NCBI GenBank assembly: GCA_030248215.1
Contig: JASANG010002166.1
Span: forward strand, 186,001-250,000
DNA length: 64,000 nucleotides
DNA from: Enoplolaimus lenunculus
Taxonomy: Eukaryota; Nematoda; Enoplea; Enoplida; Thoracostomopsidae
Reading direction: 5' to 3'
Part shown: positions 13,601 through 23,882 of the stretch, piece after piece
How the letters are laid out: each line of letters starts with the position of its first letter
How positions within the stretch are numbered: the stretch's first letter is position 1
Program-made: the position numbers and the translations under genes
Notes under the pieces: model-generated
What the model was told of the DNA's origin: nothing
The model's database searches: none
What the model saw: the letters and a program-made list of their open reading frames with translations, nothing else

Positions 13601-16600
13601 GTAGACAGAATTTTTACTCGGGAGGGATATAGACAAACAAGAGTAATACAATAAAAGTTGAGATTTAAAGAGGTTGTGAACACCAAGCGAGCGAAAAACC
13701 TGACACAATTTTAAAATTGATGTCTTCCAATACAAAATTTACGTTTCGTGTGGGTTTGAAAGTGTGATTAGCTCGCTAAATACCCGCACATCCACACTTT
13801 ACCGTGCGTCGTAAACACTTTGAGGGAAACTTGAGAGCGAAGCGAGTGAGAAGTATACACACAGTTTCAGTATTAAAATTTTTTGCGCCAGTCGAAAAAC
13901 GTTTCTTGGTTAATGGATTGGTATATGGTCTACCCACCCCCCACAACACCCTTGGCTACTCGCTGGCGGCTTTCTTTTTAGTTGAAAAAGAGCCAAATAT
14001 TTACCGAGGGGGGCGATAGCGGATATAACAAGATTTGCACGCGGGAATAAATCTTTTCTACCTAAGTGCCAAAATTTTTGTAACAAACCTGAGCCCAACC
14101 TCGTTTAGTCGTGGAAAGTTAGAATTTTTTATGCTGGGGAGACAAGGTTGACCGAACGACCCCCTCCCCAAATTCAACACCGCAGCCAATCTTTGCAATT
14201 CTCTAAGGTTATCTTAATTTTTTTGACTTAGGCGTAGATACCATTGACGGTCGTATGAAAATATTTTCTGGAGGTTCTTTTTTGCTGGCCATGAGTATTT
14301 TTTTTTGCATTTTGCTTCGGAAAATCACGTTACATACAAAATGGTTTGGGAGGCATGTTTCCTAAGACCGCCCATGGTAGAGTTACATATCACAGTTGAA
14401 AATATAAACGTTTCAGGCAAAAGAACAATCACGAAAAGCTCAAGAATTAAACAAATTTGTTCATTATTATTCTCGATACAAAAATCATTTGAATAGTTTA
14501 GAGGTTAGTTTAACCAAGAGTGGATAATCACTATTTAACAAGAGTGTGCAACTATCGAAATTTGCATGGTACAAAATGCACCACCGGGCGTTGCGTTTTT
14601 GATCGACCCTCCTTGTTTTAGGGGGTCAATGCTACCGGAATAAGAGGGGAGGGCCATCCTTTGCTAGATAGTATTATACGAAACTGCATACAGATCCGCT
14701 TAAATAAGGATGGAGTCGGCCAAAAATGCAAGACGTGCTGGGTGCATTTTTTGTACCCAGAATGTACCCAGGCGTACACTCTTATTTTATCATCCATTCA
14801 AGTAACTCTATACATCGCTCAAATCCTTAAACTTTGTGTTTTCAGTGTGACTTATAGCTCTAAGTATAGACTTAAAACTCCGAACTGCCAAGCCAAAAAT
14901 TTCGATCCGTCCTTACATATTACAAGCACCCCAAGGAAATGTGTGATCTTTGCCAAAGTACCGGTCCACAAATAGATTGTGCTTAACTCATCACAAACTA
15001 TGATTATACTTTATTTCCGCTGTCTACAGTTGTGGAACTTTGGCGAATTTTTAAATAAATTTGATTTCCGTTTATTTTGGTGCATTTTACTAAAGTAACA
15101 TTTTACATTTTTTTCAGATGGAGAAGCCATTGTTACAAAAGGTCAAACCAAAAATGGATCAACTTGCAAAATCTGTGGTCGCTATTGACGGTAACCAAAT
15201 TACTAGTAAGTTTAATTGAACGTTTACCCGTGGCTGTTCGAACAGTTACGATCGTGCTATGCTTTACTTTGCCATCCACCAGCTGATGGGAGAAAATTTT
15301 TCTTTGTCCTGTCTGGAAATGTTGTTTCTGCTTTATGGACCAGTTTCTGTTCGCTGGGTTGTGTTGGTAATAACACTACTGCGTCAGATTTAGAAAATAC
15401 GGCCCATGTATAGAACTGGGCCGGAACAGTAGTATAAGCATATTCCTAAGCCTAAACCTAAGCCTATGGATGAGCATATTCCTAAGCCTAAGCCTAAACC
15501 TAAGCGTATGGATGAGCCTATTCCTAAGCCTGAGTCTAAGCCTAAGCAAAAAAATAGTCTAAAGCTTAAACTGACACTATTATAGCACCGTCCGGAAAAC
15601 GATCCGGCCCTGTTCTATACATGGACCGAAAATACAAACAATCTATTTGTTATTTCAGGCGCAGAAGACATTGGCGATTTGAGTTTCATTGAAAAAGCTG
15701 TCGTCGAGTTGTTGCGTGTACGAAAAGTGTTATCGTCTTCATACGCGTATGGTTATTTTTTAAAAGATCATGGCTACAACAAAACAATATTTGAATATTT
15801 ACAGGTTATGTTTCGTTTTATAATGGCTTGTTTGGCCGCTAAGCCAAGGGGCGGGGGGCGGGCGAAGAGGGAGACTCAGTCTCCGATGGAAAATTTTTGG
15901 TCCCCATAGAAAATTTTCAACCTTGCTTGTATTAAGATATTGAAAACTGTGGAATGCCCTTCGTGTACAATTTTTAGTTTTCTATATAAGGTGAGCTGAC
16001 TACGGGCCTGGCGCTTGTTACTGAAGATACGAAACATTTGCAAAAAATTGTTTTTGTTATTCTGAGTAAATAACAGCAAAGATTAACTCACTCTGAGTTG
16101 TTTCGGTTCCGGATGAGTTCAGAATTCTGAGTTCTAAAAGAAATAATTCAGATCAGTGATGATTCACGTTATTTTCGATCAAAATCAATTAATATTTTCG
16201 ATTGAAATCAATCCACTGGTGTCAAAGCATATATCATCACACTGCCAGCCTATTATCCATTGATCGCCAAACGCCCAGTTGCACATCGAAACTAATTATT
16301 CTGTTCGCATCGGTGATTAGTCTTGCGGAATTGCTAAAATTTCTAATCATACTTGTAGCTTTTTTGAGACTCAAAAGCCAACAATTTTGTGGGATTAAAA
16401 TTTTACACAATGATAATTGATTACATTTTTTAAAATTAATTGAAAAATATTTTTGTTTCAGAATGAACTTGAGCTTTGTGTTGAAAATTTGTCGGGTATG
16501 GTAGCACGAGGATATTTGCGCAATTCTCGAGTAAACATTACTGCAACAACGTCGCTTGTTAAAGCGAAACGAACCGCGTTCTTGATGTGTATTACTCGCG

Positions 16601-19600
16601 GGCTACTGCCGCCAGAAACGCCACCAGGACTTCGCAAATCGCGTCGTAAAGGCGCCCCTGGCATTTTAGGGATCGACCGTGATGAGGTACGACCGAGGTT
16701 TCTGATTTTAAACCTTTCAAATGACGGTACAAAACAACTTTAATCGTCCAGCCGCTTTTGTTTAGGGCACAATTTCCATGCTATATCGAGAGTACAATCT
16801 ATCCATACAATTTGTGATGCATACATCACTACATACCTGCTGTTTATCTCTTGATCGCGGTCAGATAGCCAGGTGGCAGCAATCGGCTCCGGATTCATCC
16901 CTAAAGATGTTTCTTACCCACTAGAAAATTTCAACCTCCCCTTGTAAAATCATAAAAAAGCCATTCCGCCGCTAAAATTTTAAACCACCTCAAAACTGTT
17001 GACCTTTTGTGCGCACCTGTCTAATCGGATATCCTACAGTTTTCCGGCCTGCTGGAAACCTTCTGGTCCCACTTCTGAACTGTGGGAAGACTCCGCATGC
17101 TCGACTTTTTAACCCCTCCGCCAAACCTGTTACGCTCGCTACCGGCCTTCTTAGATTTACCAGCTACAAATGTTTGACTGTTTTCAGGACGACTGGGGTC
17201 CAGCAGGAATGCCAAGCGTCGATGACTACAATCCGAACTATCCGTGGATTAAAGATCGACGGGGACGACATCACAATTTGCTGACCCTGCTCGACTGGCC
17301 CGCGGAACCGGACTCTAGCGACGAGGAAGAGGATGAGATTGACACCAGCAATCCAGCTGCAGTGCTGGGACGCGTTCTAAGTGGTCGCCGGCGGCCAGCA
17401 CCTGCCTCAGCTAATGGTGTTGGTAAGCAGGGGTTTGTCAAAGAAGGGAATCGGTACGCGTACGCTCTCGCCAATCTGCAATACAGGAGTTTCTTAGGGT
17501 TTAATTCTCTCATTTGTTTGACATATTGTTTCGGGACAGTCAAAGCTGAACTCGCGTGTAATCCAAATACGATATGCATTACAGCTTACTATTTTAACAA
17601 TTAGACAATAGACGACAACAATAACCCTCACCTGAAATTAAAACAATAAAAACAATCCTCAACCGAAATCCGAAAGAAAGTTTGAACTTGTATTGAATCG
17701 GAATTCTGATCGGAATCGAAAGTACATTTGTACCGTGTGTTTCGAAAAATGGTGTTTGTAAACTACTGGCTTATTCAATCGGTAGGTTAAGCCCGCTGCT
17801 TTCTCAGATTCGGTATACAAGACTTTCAGTACGTTTCCAGCGTTCACCTGTTTAACCTATAGTATTGGGGATTATGGTCTGATGTGTTCCTTGAATCTTC
17901 CGGCGACACGATACGGGTTACAGACGTGGGCTGTTATCCGCCGACGGAACTGCCAAATATAAAAAAAATATTGCCAAATTCAGTTTAAATAATTACCAAA
18001 ATGACTTTTAATTGATAAAACCAAAAGTGCATGATACAAGAGTGTGCAAATCTTGGGGTTCCGCATGGTACAAAATATACCACAGGTCGAGGCGTTTTCG
18101 GCCCACCCCCCCCCCTTTCTTTAGAGGTGGGGTCGCTATCACATGAATACCCCTAAATTAAACTATACGGTGAGTATGTCCGACGCGGCATACATAAACT
18201 GCCATTGTTCGCACCGGCTTTACCCCCTGCAAATGAAAGGGGATGGGGTAGGACGAAAACGCAAAAACGCAACGCGTCCCGGCACATTTTTTCTACACAG
18301 AATGTGCCCAGTTTCACACTCTTGTTAAATAGCGATTATTCACTCTTCATAAAACCAAGCAATCAAAATAAAATACATTCAATTACCTAATTTGTTTCAA
18401 ATTGTGATTTAATTTCAGAACTTTTTAATATTTTTTATTTGCTTTTAGTGTTCTATTTTGATCGGATTTGTTTTTAGGAACATGCGAGCGTCAAGGTTGT
18501 CGTCGTAAAAAAGCAAAAAATCCTCGTTCCGGTGGATATCATTCGTACTGTAGTCTTCAGTGTAAATTTATCGATACTCAACAGCAATCTGGTAAAAGTT
18601 TGGGGCAGTTATTTTGTTTCTATAACCTTTAATTTGATTGATTTTAAACCGATGTATAATTTTATACGGTTTACTTAGTCGGTATGAGTGCAACTAAGTA
18701 ACCTTCTTCCTAAAACACTACGTTTTTCGAAAACTAACGAGAAAATAACCCGAAACACAGCCGATAAGCTCGTTAACTTTCGAACACTGACGTAAGAAAA
18801 ATATATTTAACAAATCGAAATGATACGAGCCCGTATTCTCAAACGTGTATAGCACCTCAACTTTTGAACCAGTGTATGATGAGGCTTAAAATTCAGCACA
18901 TTTTTGCATATGATTTCTCCAGCTTTGTACCAATTCTGAGCTCAACAACTGCAGTAGTTTTAGTGAGTTTCAAAACCTATTACTAACTGATGATAGTTGC
19001 TATACACATTTGAGAATATGGGCCCTTATTCAAGTGTATTCTAGCGTTTACTTAAACATTGTGAAACATGTGGAAAAAGTCTTTGTCAGACACGACTGTC
19101 GCAGTGGATTTGTGAGTAACATAAGTTGCGGCATTTACTTTATATTTTTTCAGCAACCGCATCGCTTGATTCGACCGCACCGAGCACATCAAATATTGAA
19201 TATAACGTTGATCTCATGATTGCACTCCAAATGTCGCGTATTCAACTGTTACACGATTTAAAGCTTCTAGACGATTATATCGAGTAAGGGGGGGTGCTTT
19301 TTAGGGCTCTTGTACACTACGCCCCGCAGGCTTGGACTCAGACCTAGGCTCCGGCGTAGGCTTAGGCTTGGCGTTTGGAGAAACTTACCCCCTAAGATTA
19401 GGCTTAAACCTTTGCATGAGCTTTTATTACGACACAAGCCTAAGCTTAAGCGTTAGTCTTAAATGTAGCGACAAGTATACAAAGGCCTGTTTATATTTGG
19501 CCAGTGCTGGTTACGAGATTTGGTTTTAAGCTGTGTAAAATTAGGTTCAACTAAATGCTTTTTCGCTTTTACACCTGCATGAAACCAGCTCAAACATGGA

Positions 19601-22600
19601 TATTATGAAATGAGCCCACTTTCGATGAACAAATGCTTAGATGCCAGCGCCCATGCGGTCAGCATATCACCGCCCGTAAAAGGATTGCAGTGTATTTTGC
19701 TGAAGTGTTTATCATTATCCAGAATTATTAATTTGCCCTCAAAGATTGGCTTGCCCCCTCCAAAATTTAGCTTACCCCTGTAATTTGTGTCTAGCTACGT
19801 TACGGGGCTTTACTTCCCTTGAGCCCTGTAGGTGCTCTCACGTCTTGAAGATTTTGTACTGCGAATACGCGTAGTAATTGTTCAACACTTCGCATTGTGT
19901 CCTTCAAAGACACAGTTAGCGACAAGTTGCTCATAATCTACTCGGGGCGACAACGCTTTAATACAACATACGGCACCATGATGAATATAACACACTCATG
20001 TTAAAAATTTGTCAATGTTCGAGATTCATCAGGGGGTGTAGCGTGCGAATGTAGAAACATAAACTTGAGGGACGCATCTGACCACTTTTAGGTTTTAAAA
20101 TTTTAAATTTTATTTTCAGAGTTCCACACACTATACCGAACGCCAATCAAAGCCCACCGTTGTCGTCTCCTTCGACAGGAAATCATTCACCGTTTGGTAA
20201 GCGTTTACTCCACGCGTTTGGAAATTTTAATAATTTAAAATATTAAAACAACGGCGGCTCTCCATATTTTAAAATTTAGACTTAGTCTTAGACTTGATTT
20301 CTGACTTGGGGTAGAAGGTAAACACTTAGGGAAAGGTTTAAGCTGTGACTTAGTCTCAGGTAAGCCTTGTCCAAAACCTACATTTGAACGTAAGTCAACG
20401 TCTGAGCCTAAATCTCTGTGTTAGGGAAAGTGTACAAAAGTCGATATATAAGATATTTGTGTATGCAGTCGTACTTTATTAAACTAACAACCTTAGGCGG
20501 AGCCGGGGACTCACTCAAGGTGTGGATTTTGGTTTGGTTTTAGATTTGTTTTAGTTTTTAGTTTGAAATATATAAGAGTGGCACAGCCACCTACATGGCG
20601 TAGCGAAATGAGAATCGGTGGTGTTCATACTTAATTAACGAACAAGTTTGTTATCATGTTTATAATAAATTCGAAATTTCGATTATAATTAATTATCACA
20701 AACATAAGCTTACATTTCTGCCAAAAACAGTAGCAAAACTTGCAACGACAATATAACTCAAGCAATATAAATGCGTTGCGACAGTACTGTAGTGACCCAA
20801 ATAAGAAGGGAGACATATTTATTTAGCCTCTCCAGAGGGTCGCCCCGCTGTTATTCGGTTACGGACTGTTATTTAGTTTTAACCCGCGCACCGTCACCCT
20901 TTGTTACTAATACATGTCCCGTGCTGCAACTATCCGTTGAATTGAACGTTTTTGTCTTGTGTCAATAGCATGAGCGATCATGCAAGGTTATGCTTAGGAA
21001 TGTACTTTCAAAATTTACGTACGCTTTAAAGTTTCAAACTCAAATTATTTGGTCCTGGAGTCATTTATGCGCTACAATTAGGGATAATTGACATTTATGG
21101 ACTCTAATTAGGGTTTAGAGACTTTATCCGCTTATGGACTGTTATTAGGGATGCGGACTCCTATTGATTGGGACTCAAAATGGGACCCCTTCTTATTGCC
21201 CCACACCCCCTAACTCGGGTCACTACAGTATTCAAATTGTGCATCACGGGCGTTCGAGTTTTAGTAATATTATTATTTAATTTGCACCATAAAACTTAAG
21301 TTAAGGCGTATTATATTTAATTTTTATTACATTTTTTAGTTGAAGACATCGTTGACCCTGACATGCAACTTGCAATCGAGCGTTCAATGTCAGAATCAGC
21401 TTCAGCGGACACTTCGAACGGAGTCGCTGTCGGGTCAAATTCGACCAAATCGTGGGCCGCCAGCACGCGGTTTTTAAACCCGACAGCCCACAAGAGCAAA
21501 AATATTTACTCAACCGACAACAGCCGGTCACGTGGCTCGCTCCCTCATTATGGATCTGCTCCAGAATCAAGCTCCATTCCTATGGGACACGAATCATTTA
21601 AGCCGTCAAATGCTGAAGCGTGTGTTGTGGTTTCAGATCGTGGCAAATTTGACAACGCGGCAGTAAAGACGAAAAATGCGGAGTCAAGCGAGAAATCGTT
21701 GCTGTTCGGCGGCGGACATGGAAAGGATAAAAATCCACTTAAAGTAAATTTTGTTGCCGCATTTGTGGTTTTCAAATTGACTATGGCTGATCTCGTTAAT
21801 CGAATGTTTTAACTTTGAGTTTTTGTAATGCTATTCATCTTCATTCTGTTAAATATTCATTTTGGGCCGAAGAGTACAAATTCAACTTTACATGAACGCA
21901 CATGATTGGCTGAACGTGAACGGCCACTCAGGCTTAACCTCCTATAGCTGAGGGTGATGGTAGAAACGTCACAACCTAGAAGAACTGGTTGTTCAAATCT
22001 TAGCATAAAAATAGTTTTCGATTAAAAATATACTTGTGGCAATAGATTAATTTTCGTTAAGTTTATGTGTAAAAATCGTACAAAATTTGCACCATAGATG
22101 TATTTACTTAATTGAAATATTTATGTAGAATTTTCGAAATACAACTCAAATTCAAGCTAAATTTTGCATCTACAGTATTTTAAAAAAATATGGTACCTTT
22201 GCTTAACTCCTAAGCATTACCCTAAGCCTAAGATGTCCACAAGAGTGTGTAGTATCTCGGGTTACAGTATCAAGCAGCTCCTAAACTATAGCTGATTGGT
22301 GAAGATAAACGCCTACCACTACAGCTCGCGGTTCTAATGTTACCAACGTCTCAGATGGTTAGAAAATAATCATATATGAGAGGTTTTATTATTTTTTCAT
22401 TTACAACTTTTCAGATTCAGCTCAACTCCGAACCGTCATCGCGTGTGATTAACGTGTTTTTGCGACGTTTTACCGACAAAGATCCGCAAATTACCTTAAA
22501 CAACATATGTCCAATTGATGAAGACTCAAGCAGTTCACTTACCGGTAAAGACGGTAGCTCTAGCAGCAACACCAGCTGTGAACCCTTCGATGTTTGCCAC

Positions 22601-23077
22601 TCGACGAATCCAACCGAAAAACCTTCACAATCACCCGTTATACCATTGGGCACCACCACGTTTGCCGATGACCACTTAATGCCGGGACCATCTACTTCCA
22701 CAGCTGCTTCTCCTAGTCGGTTATCGTTGTTGCTAAACCAAAGAAACGGTCACGACCCAAACCCGAACGTGTCGAACTTGGCCAAAGAAGCCGACAAATC
22801 AAAGCAAACGAAAGACTCTGCGAAAAACATTGGTTTCCATCGGTATCAGTCACTGCTATCTGTTCTCAGTACAAGCTCTCAAGCCGGAGCAGGAAAATCA
22901 CCGGCACAAAAATTGCTTCTCGGGTCTCAGGCTATCGATTCCACACTATTGATGAATTTGAAAAAGCCCGGCAACAAAATCGACAAGGTCCTACTTCGCG
23001 ATATTCAGAACGAGTGTCAACGAACCCAGTTGCAACAGCAGCAGCAGCAACAACCACAACAGCAGCAGCAGCAACAA

Positions 23078-23108
<31 letters not shown>

Positions 23109-23165
23109 AGCAGCAGCAACAACAACAACAACGACAACAACAACAACAACAACAGCAACAACAGC

Positions 23166-23244
<79 letters not shown>

Positions 23245-23524
23245 GCAACAACAACAACAGCAGCATCGGCAGCAGCAGCAACAACAACAGCAACAGGAAC
23301 AACAGCAACAACGGCAACATTCAAATGTTTCAATTGGCAGCAATTGCAGTTATGATAAATCGCGTTCAAAACGAGCACCACGAGCAACAGTTGAAGATTT
23401 AACTGCAACATCGGCTGGATCAACTCCACAATCAACAACAGCAACCGAAATAAATGCGACAAGCAACGCTCGAAACAGTGACGAAGAACACAACAAAAAT
23501 GTTGCGGATAAAACTAAACTGTGA
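2417..23524 (+). CDS. ANKIB1: ANKIB1-like RBR E3 ubiquitin ligase (23 coding exons)
   Basis: Orthologue of ankyrin repeat and IBR domain-containing protein 1, a RING-between-RING ligase that passes ubiquitin from an E2 through a RING2 cysteine to substrate. Exons: 2417-2598, 3764-4049, 5218-5274, 6567-6692, 7645-7695, 8266-8383, 8742-9409, 9793-9881, 10259-10403, 11186-11361, 11843-11931, 12603-12733, 13375-13509, 14417-14503, 15118-15205, 15659-15804, 16462-16686, 17188-17422, 18478-18591, 19154-19283, 20120-20196, 21340-21743, 22415-23524. All junctions are GT-AG and keep frame, giving 1622 residues against roughly 1090 in the vertebrate protein. The excess lies in the linker before RING1 and the C-terminal half. 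Order: N-myristoylation-type start, ankyrin repeats, UBA-like segment, RING1-IBR-RING2, Ariadne-type helices, acidic linker, cysteine-rich motif, two UIMs, polyglutamine tail. The start is chosen because MGSTGSKF aligns with the vertebrate MGNTTTKF. Confidence 0.97.
3460..3695. mobile_element. GTATTCTCAAATG-type foldback MITE (diverged copy)
   Basis: Left words (ATATTCTCAACTGCATATAGC, TATCACCAG) are inverted at the right (CACCGACTGGTGATAG, ACATTTGAGAATACAGG). Same family as 18828-19025, 29872-30090 and 43078-43284. Lies in ANKIB1 intron 1. Confidence 0.55.
4229..5034. mobile_element. Nested or rearranged TA-flanked mariner-like MITEs
   Basis: A forward copy starts at about 4229 (CTGTAGTGACCCGAATA). 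From about 4554 to 4956 the family runs in reverse orientation, ending in TCGGCTCACTACAGTA. A forward 3' end follows to 5034 (TTCGGGTCACTACAGTA). Compare the intact copy at 20785-21230. Lies in ANKIB1 intron 2. Confidence 0.75.
5301..5473. repeat. Perfect 20-bp tandem array with donor-like units
   Basis: Eight full units plus a 13-bp partial unit of GGGAGCCGGAGGTAAAAAAC, identical from 5304 to 5473. It starts 27 nt into ANKIB1 intron 3, whose real donor is GAG/gtaaga at 5275. Each unit contains GGAG/gtaaaa, a good 5' splice-site match. Perfect identity implies recent expansion. Confidence 0.98.
5474..5870. repeat. CCGGAGCCGGAG-type dispersed repeat
   Basis: The segment has two copies of GACAATAAA(A)AATGGTTCTG, GCCGGAGCCGGAG words, and ACCGGAACCTTC near its end. 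The same layout recurs at about 63045-63328, so the 20-bp array probably grew out of one end of this family. Confidence 0.5.
6281..6439. mobile_element. CCCGTAGCCAGC-type MITE
   Basis: Left end CCCGTAGCCAGCTC and internal words GGGGCATACAA and TTACAAGCAAG are shared with the family. The right end (GGCCACAGG) is degraded. ANKIB1 intron 3. Confidence 0.6.
6861..7014. mobile_element. CCCGTAGCCAGC-type MITE
   Basis: Begins GCCCGTAGCCAGCTCAGCTT, with internal TTTTCAGGAGGGCATACAA, and ends in CTCTCTGGCTATGAG. ANKIB1 intron 4. Confidence 0.65.
8016..8199. mobile_element. GGCC-type hexamer-core MITE, TIR type A, 8-bp TSD
   Basis: Flanked by exact CATATGGG at 8008-8015 and 8200-8207. The right end is GTTCTATACATTGGCC and the left end GTCCCATGTAAA. 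The core has CTTAGGCT-like hexamers. It ends 66 nt before ANKIB1 exon 6. Confidence 0.85.
8266..9409 (+). CDS. ANKIB1: ANKIB1 exons 6-7: UBA-like segment and expanded low-complexity linker
   Basis: Residues 235-496. [20 protein letters not shown] and [12 protein letters not shown] match the UBA-like helices that precede RING1 in ANKIB1 and other Ariadne-type ligases. About 195 residues of Ser/Thr/Pro-rich linker follow, much longer than in vertebrates, with a run of eight threonines encoded by an (ACA)n tract near 9036-9065. Exon 7 ends at 9409 in GAAATCGAG before gtaagt, directly before the RING1 exon. Confidence 0.93.
8481..8603. mobile_element. CCCGTAGCCAGC-type MITE
   Basis: GGACCGTAGCCAGAGG at the left is answered by GAGCTGGCTACGGG at the right, with AATTTTCAACCTTGCTTGTA inside. 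ANKIB1 intron 6. Confidence 0.75.
9793..13509 (+). CDS. ANKIB1: ANKIB1 exons 8-13: RING1-IBR-RING2 catalytic module
   Basis: RING1 starts at residue 497 (CAICMDL...[10 protein letters not shown]), binds the E2-ubiquitin and continues through CPGNDC in exon 9. The IBR has [18 protein letters not shown] and [14 protein letters not shown]2 has [20 protein letters not shown], where Cys699 in GCNHM is the expected thioester cysteine by alignment with HHARI and HOIP; exon 13 supplies [13 protein letters not shown]. All zinc-binding and catalytic positions I can align are present, so the enzyme looks active. Exons: 9793-9881, 10259-10403, 11186-11361, 11843-11931, 12603-12733, 13375-13509. Confidence 0.96.
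10455..10678. mobile_element. GGCC-type hexamer-core MITE, TIR type B, 8-bp TSD
   Basis: Exact target duplication ACAATTAT at 10447-10454 and 10679-10686. Termini are GGCCAATGTTAGTTTAAGGG and CCCCTTAAAGTAACATGGGCC-like. The core has three runs of CCTAAG hexamers separated by GCGTTGCRARAATG. ANKIB1 intron 9. Confidence 0.93.
11374..11533. mobile_element. CCCGTAGCCAGC-type MITE
   Basis: GGCCAGTAGCCAG at the left, AGCTAGCTACGGG at the right, with family words AAAATTTTCAACCTTGCTTG inside. Starts 13 nt into ANKIB1 intron 10. Confidence 0.75.
12039..12216. mobile_element. GGCC-type hexamer-core MITE, TIR type A
   Basis: Left GCCCATGTAAAGATCAG, right CTGTTCTATACATTGGCC, with CTTAGGTTTAGG hexamers inside. 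No target duplication found. ANKIB1 intron 11. Confidence 0.8.
12770..13105. repeat. 84-bp tandem repeat, about four copies
   Basis: The CGCATCACATCTAGGATTAGG block recurs at about 12781, 12865, 12949 and 13033, spacing 84 bp. Units contain degenerate TTAGG words. ANKIB1 intron 12. Confidence 0.9.
14417..16686 (+). CDS. ANKIB1: ANKIB1 exons 14-17: Ariadne-type helical region
   Basis: Residues 752-933. [38 protein letters not shown] and [20 protein letters not shown] align with the helical region after RING2 in vertebrate ANKIB1 (HYYTRFKNH, LLKTRRILK, GFFL, RGVAP). In related Ariadne ligases this region covers the RING2 cysteine and autoinhibits; that role here is inferred from the family. 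Exons: 14417-14503, 15118-15205, 15659-15804, 16462-16686. Confidence 0.93.
14514..14802. mobile_element. AAGAGTGTGCAAC-type MITE
   Basis: Left end CCAAGAGTGGATAATC then AACAAGAGTGTGCAAC. The right end mirrors it (GTACACTCTTATTTTATCATCC). Starts 11 nt after the donor of ANKIB1 exon 14. Confidence 0.75.
15401..15627. mobile_element. GGCC-type hexamer-core MITE, TIR type A, 8-bp TSD
   Basis: Exact duplication GAAAATAC at 15393-15400 and 15628-15635. Termini are GGCCCATGTATAGAACTGGG and CCCTGTTCTATACATGGACC. Three runs of CCTAAG hexamers. It ends 31 nt before ANKIB1 exon 16. Confidence 0.95.
15833..16006. mobile_element. CCCGTAGCCAGC-type MITE
   Basis: Left end GGCCGCTAAGCCAAGG (diverged), right end GTGAGCTGACTACGGG, internal AAAATTTTCAACCTTGCTTG. 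Begins 29 nt into ANKIB1 intron 16. Confidence 0.65.
17188..18591 (+). CDS. ANKIB1: ANKIB1 exons 18-19: acidic linker and cysteine-rich motif
   Basis: Exon 18 (17188-17422) carries an acidic Ser/Asp/Glu run ([13 protein letters not shown]) and a basic patch. Exon 19 (18478-18591) encodes CERQGC, a basic stretch, then YCSLQC: a C-x4-C-x15-C-x3-C arrangement that could bind zinc. I know of no matching cysteine cluster at this place in vertebrate ANKIB1. Both exons keep phase with their neighbours, so the motif belongs to the gene. Confidence 0.9.
18022..18356. mobile_element. AAGAGTGTGCAAC-type MITE
   Basis: ACAAGAGTGTGCAAATC at the left, CACACTCTTGTTAAATAGC at the right. ATAAAACCA occurs at both outer edges and may be the target duplication. 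ANKIB1 intron 18. Confidence 0.75.
18828..19025. mobile_element. GTATTCTCAAATG-type foldback MITE
   Basis: GCCCGTATTCTCAAACGTGT at the left and ACACATTTGAGAATATGGGC at the right form long inverted termini. ANKIB1 intron 19. Confidence 0.8.
19154..21743 (+). CDS. ANKIB1: ANKIB1 exons 20-22: two ubiquitin-interacting motifs
   Basis: Residues 1050-1253. UIM1 is around 1066-1080 ([13 protein letters not shown]) and UIM2 around 1122-1138 ([14 protein letters not shown]). Both show hydrophobic-x-x-Ala-x-x-x-Ser. Vertebrate ANKIB1 carries one UIM here (NILLAIQLSLQE). Exons: 19154-19283 (donor GTAAGG overlaps an in-frame TAA, so unspliced reading would stop there), 20120-20196, 21340-21743. UIMs bind ubiquitin and probably hold ubiquitinated substrate or chains. 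Confidence 0.9.
20785..21230. mobile_element. TA-flanked mariner-like MITE (intact ends)
   Basis: TACTGTAGTGACCCAAATAA at the left and CGGGTCACTACAGTA at the right, the outer TA being the probable target duplication. 446 bp, no transposase frame. Related pieces lie at 4229-5034 and 63329-63774. ANKIB1 intron 21. Confidence 0.85.
22415..23524 (+). CDS. ANKIB1: ANKIB1 exon 23: C-terminal tail with polyglutamine tract and stop
   Basis: Last exon, residues 1254-1622, ending with TGA at 23522-23524. A Ser/Pro-rich stretch is followed by about 95 codons (23033-23318) that are nearly all glutamine from mixed CAA/CAG, broken by Pro, Arg, His and Glu, then a Ser/Thr/Asn tail. The start ATTCAGCTCAAC after tttcag joins exon 22 in phase 0. 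No clear AATAAA is seen in the first 300 bases after the stop. Confidence 0.9.
23033..23318 (+). repeat. CAA/CAG trinucleotide tract (polyglutamine)
   Basis: About 286 bp of CAR repeats inside ANKIB1 exon 23, with the longest pure (CAA)n stretch at roughly 23163-23240. CAG-rich blocks flank the CAA core. Homopolymer frames on the other strand (Leu, Val, Cys, Ala) are artefacts of this repeat. Confidence 0.97.
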
Positions 23525-23882
23525 TAAATATTTTTTTAATTCCGTCCATATTTACTCACAATATACATTGACCATGGCATTTTCAGGTCCGCCGTCTAAC
23601 GGATAGAACAATACTCTAACTGTATTTCATTAATTTAAGCAGGTATCTGTAACTTTGATTTTTATATTTTTGCTGAGTTGTTTAAATGACAACCGTCTTG
23701 TTTAGCATTAGCTCGGTACGCGCCAGTGCCGGTGCAAGCATCCTCGAAAACCCCAATGAAGGGAGCGCCGACTTTTGGAGTCCCATCTTTGCAAACTAAG
23801 CTTTTTTTCTCGGATTATGAGCCTATAGAGCTGTAAAACCTTTATTGTGGCCTTCCTCGGACCTGTTGAACGGCCCCGACAC

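Noticed and set aside
22932-23462. Long Leu, Val, Cys, Ala and Thr homopolymer frames over the ANKIB1 polyglutamine tract
   Set aside because: They are other-frame readings of the CAA/CAG repeat; only the glutamine frame joins the ANKIB1 exons in phase.
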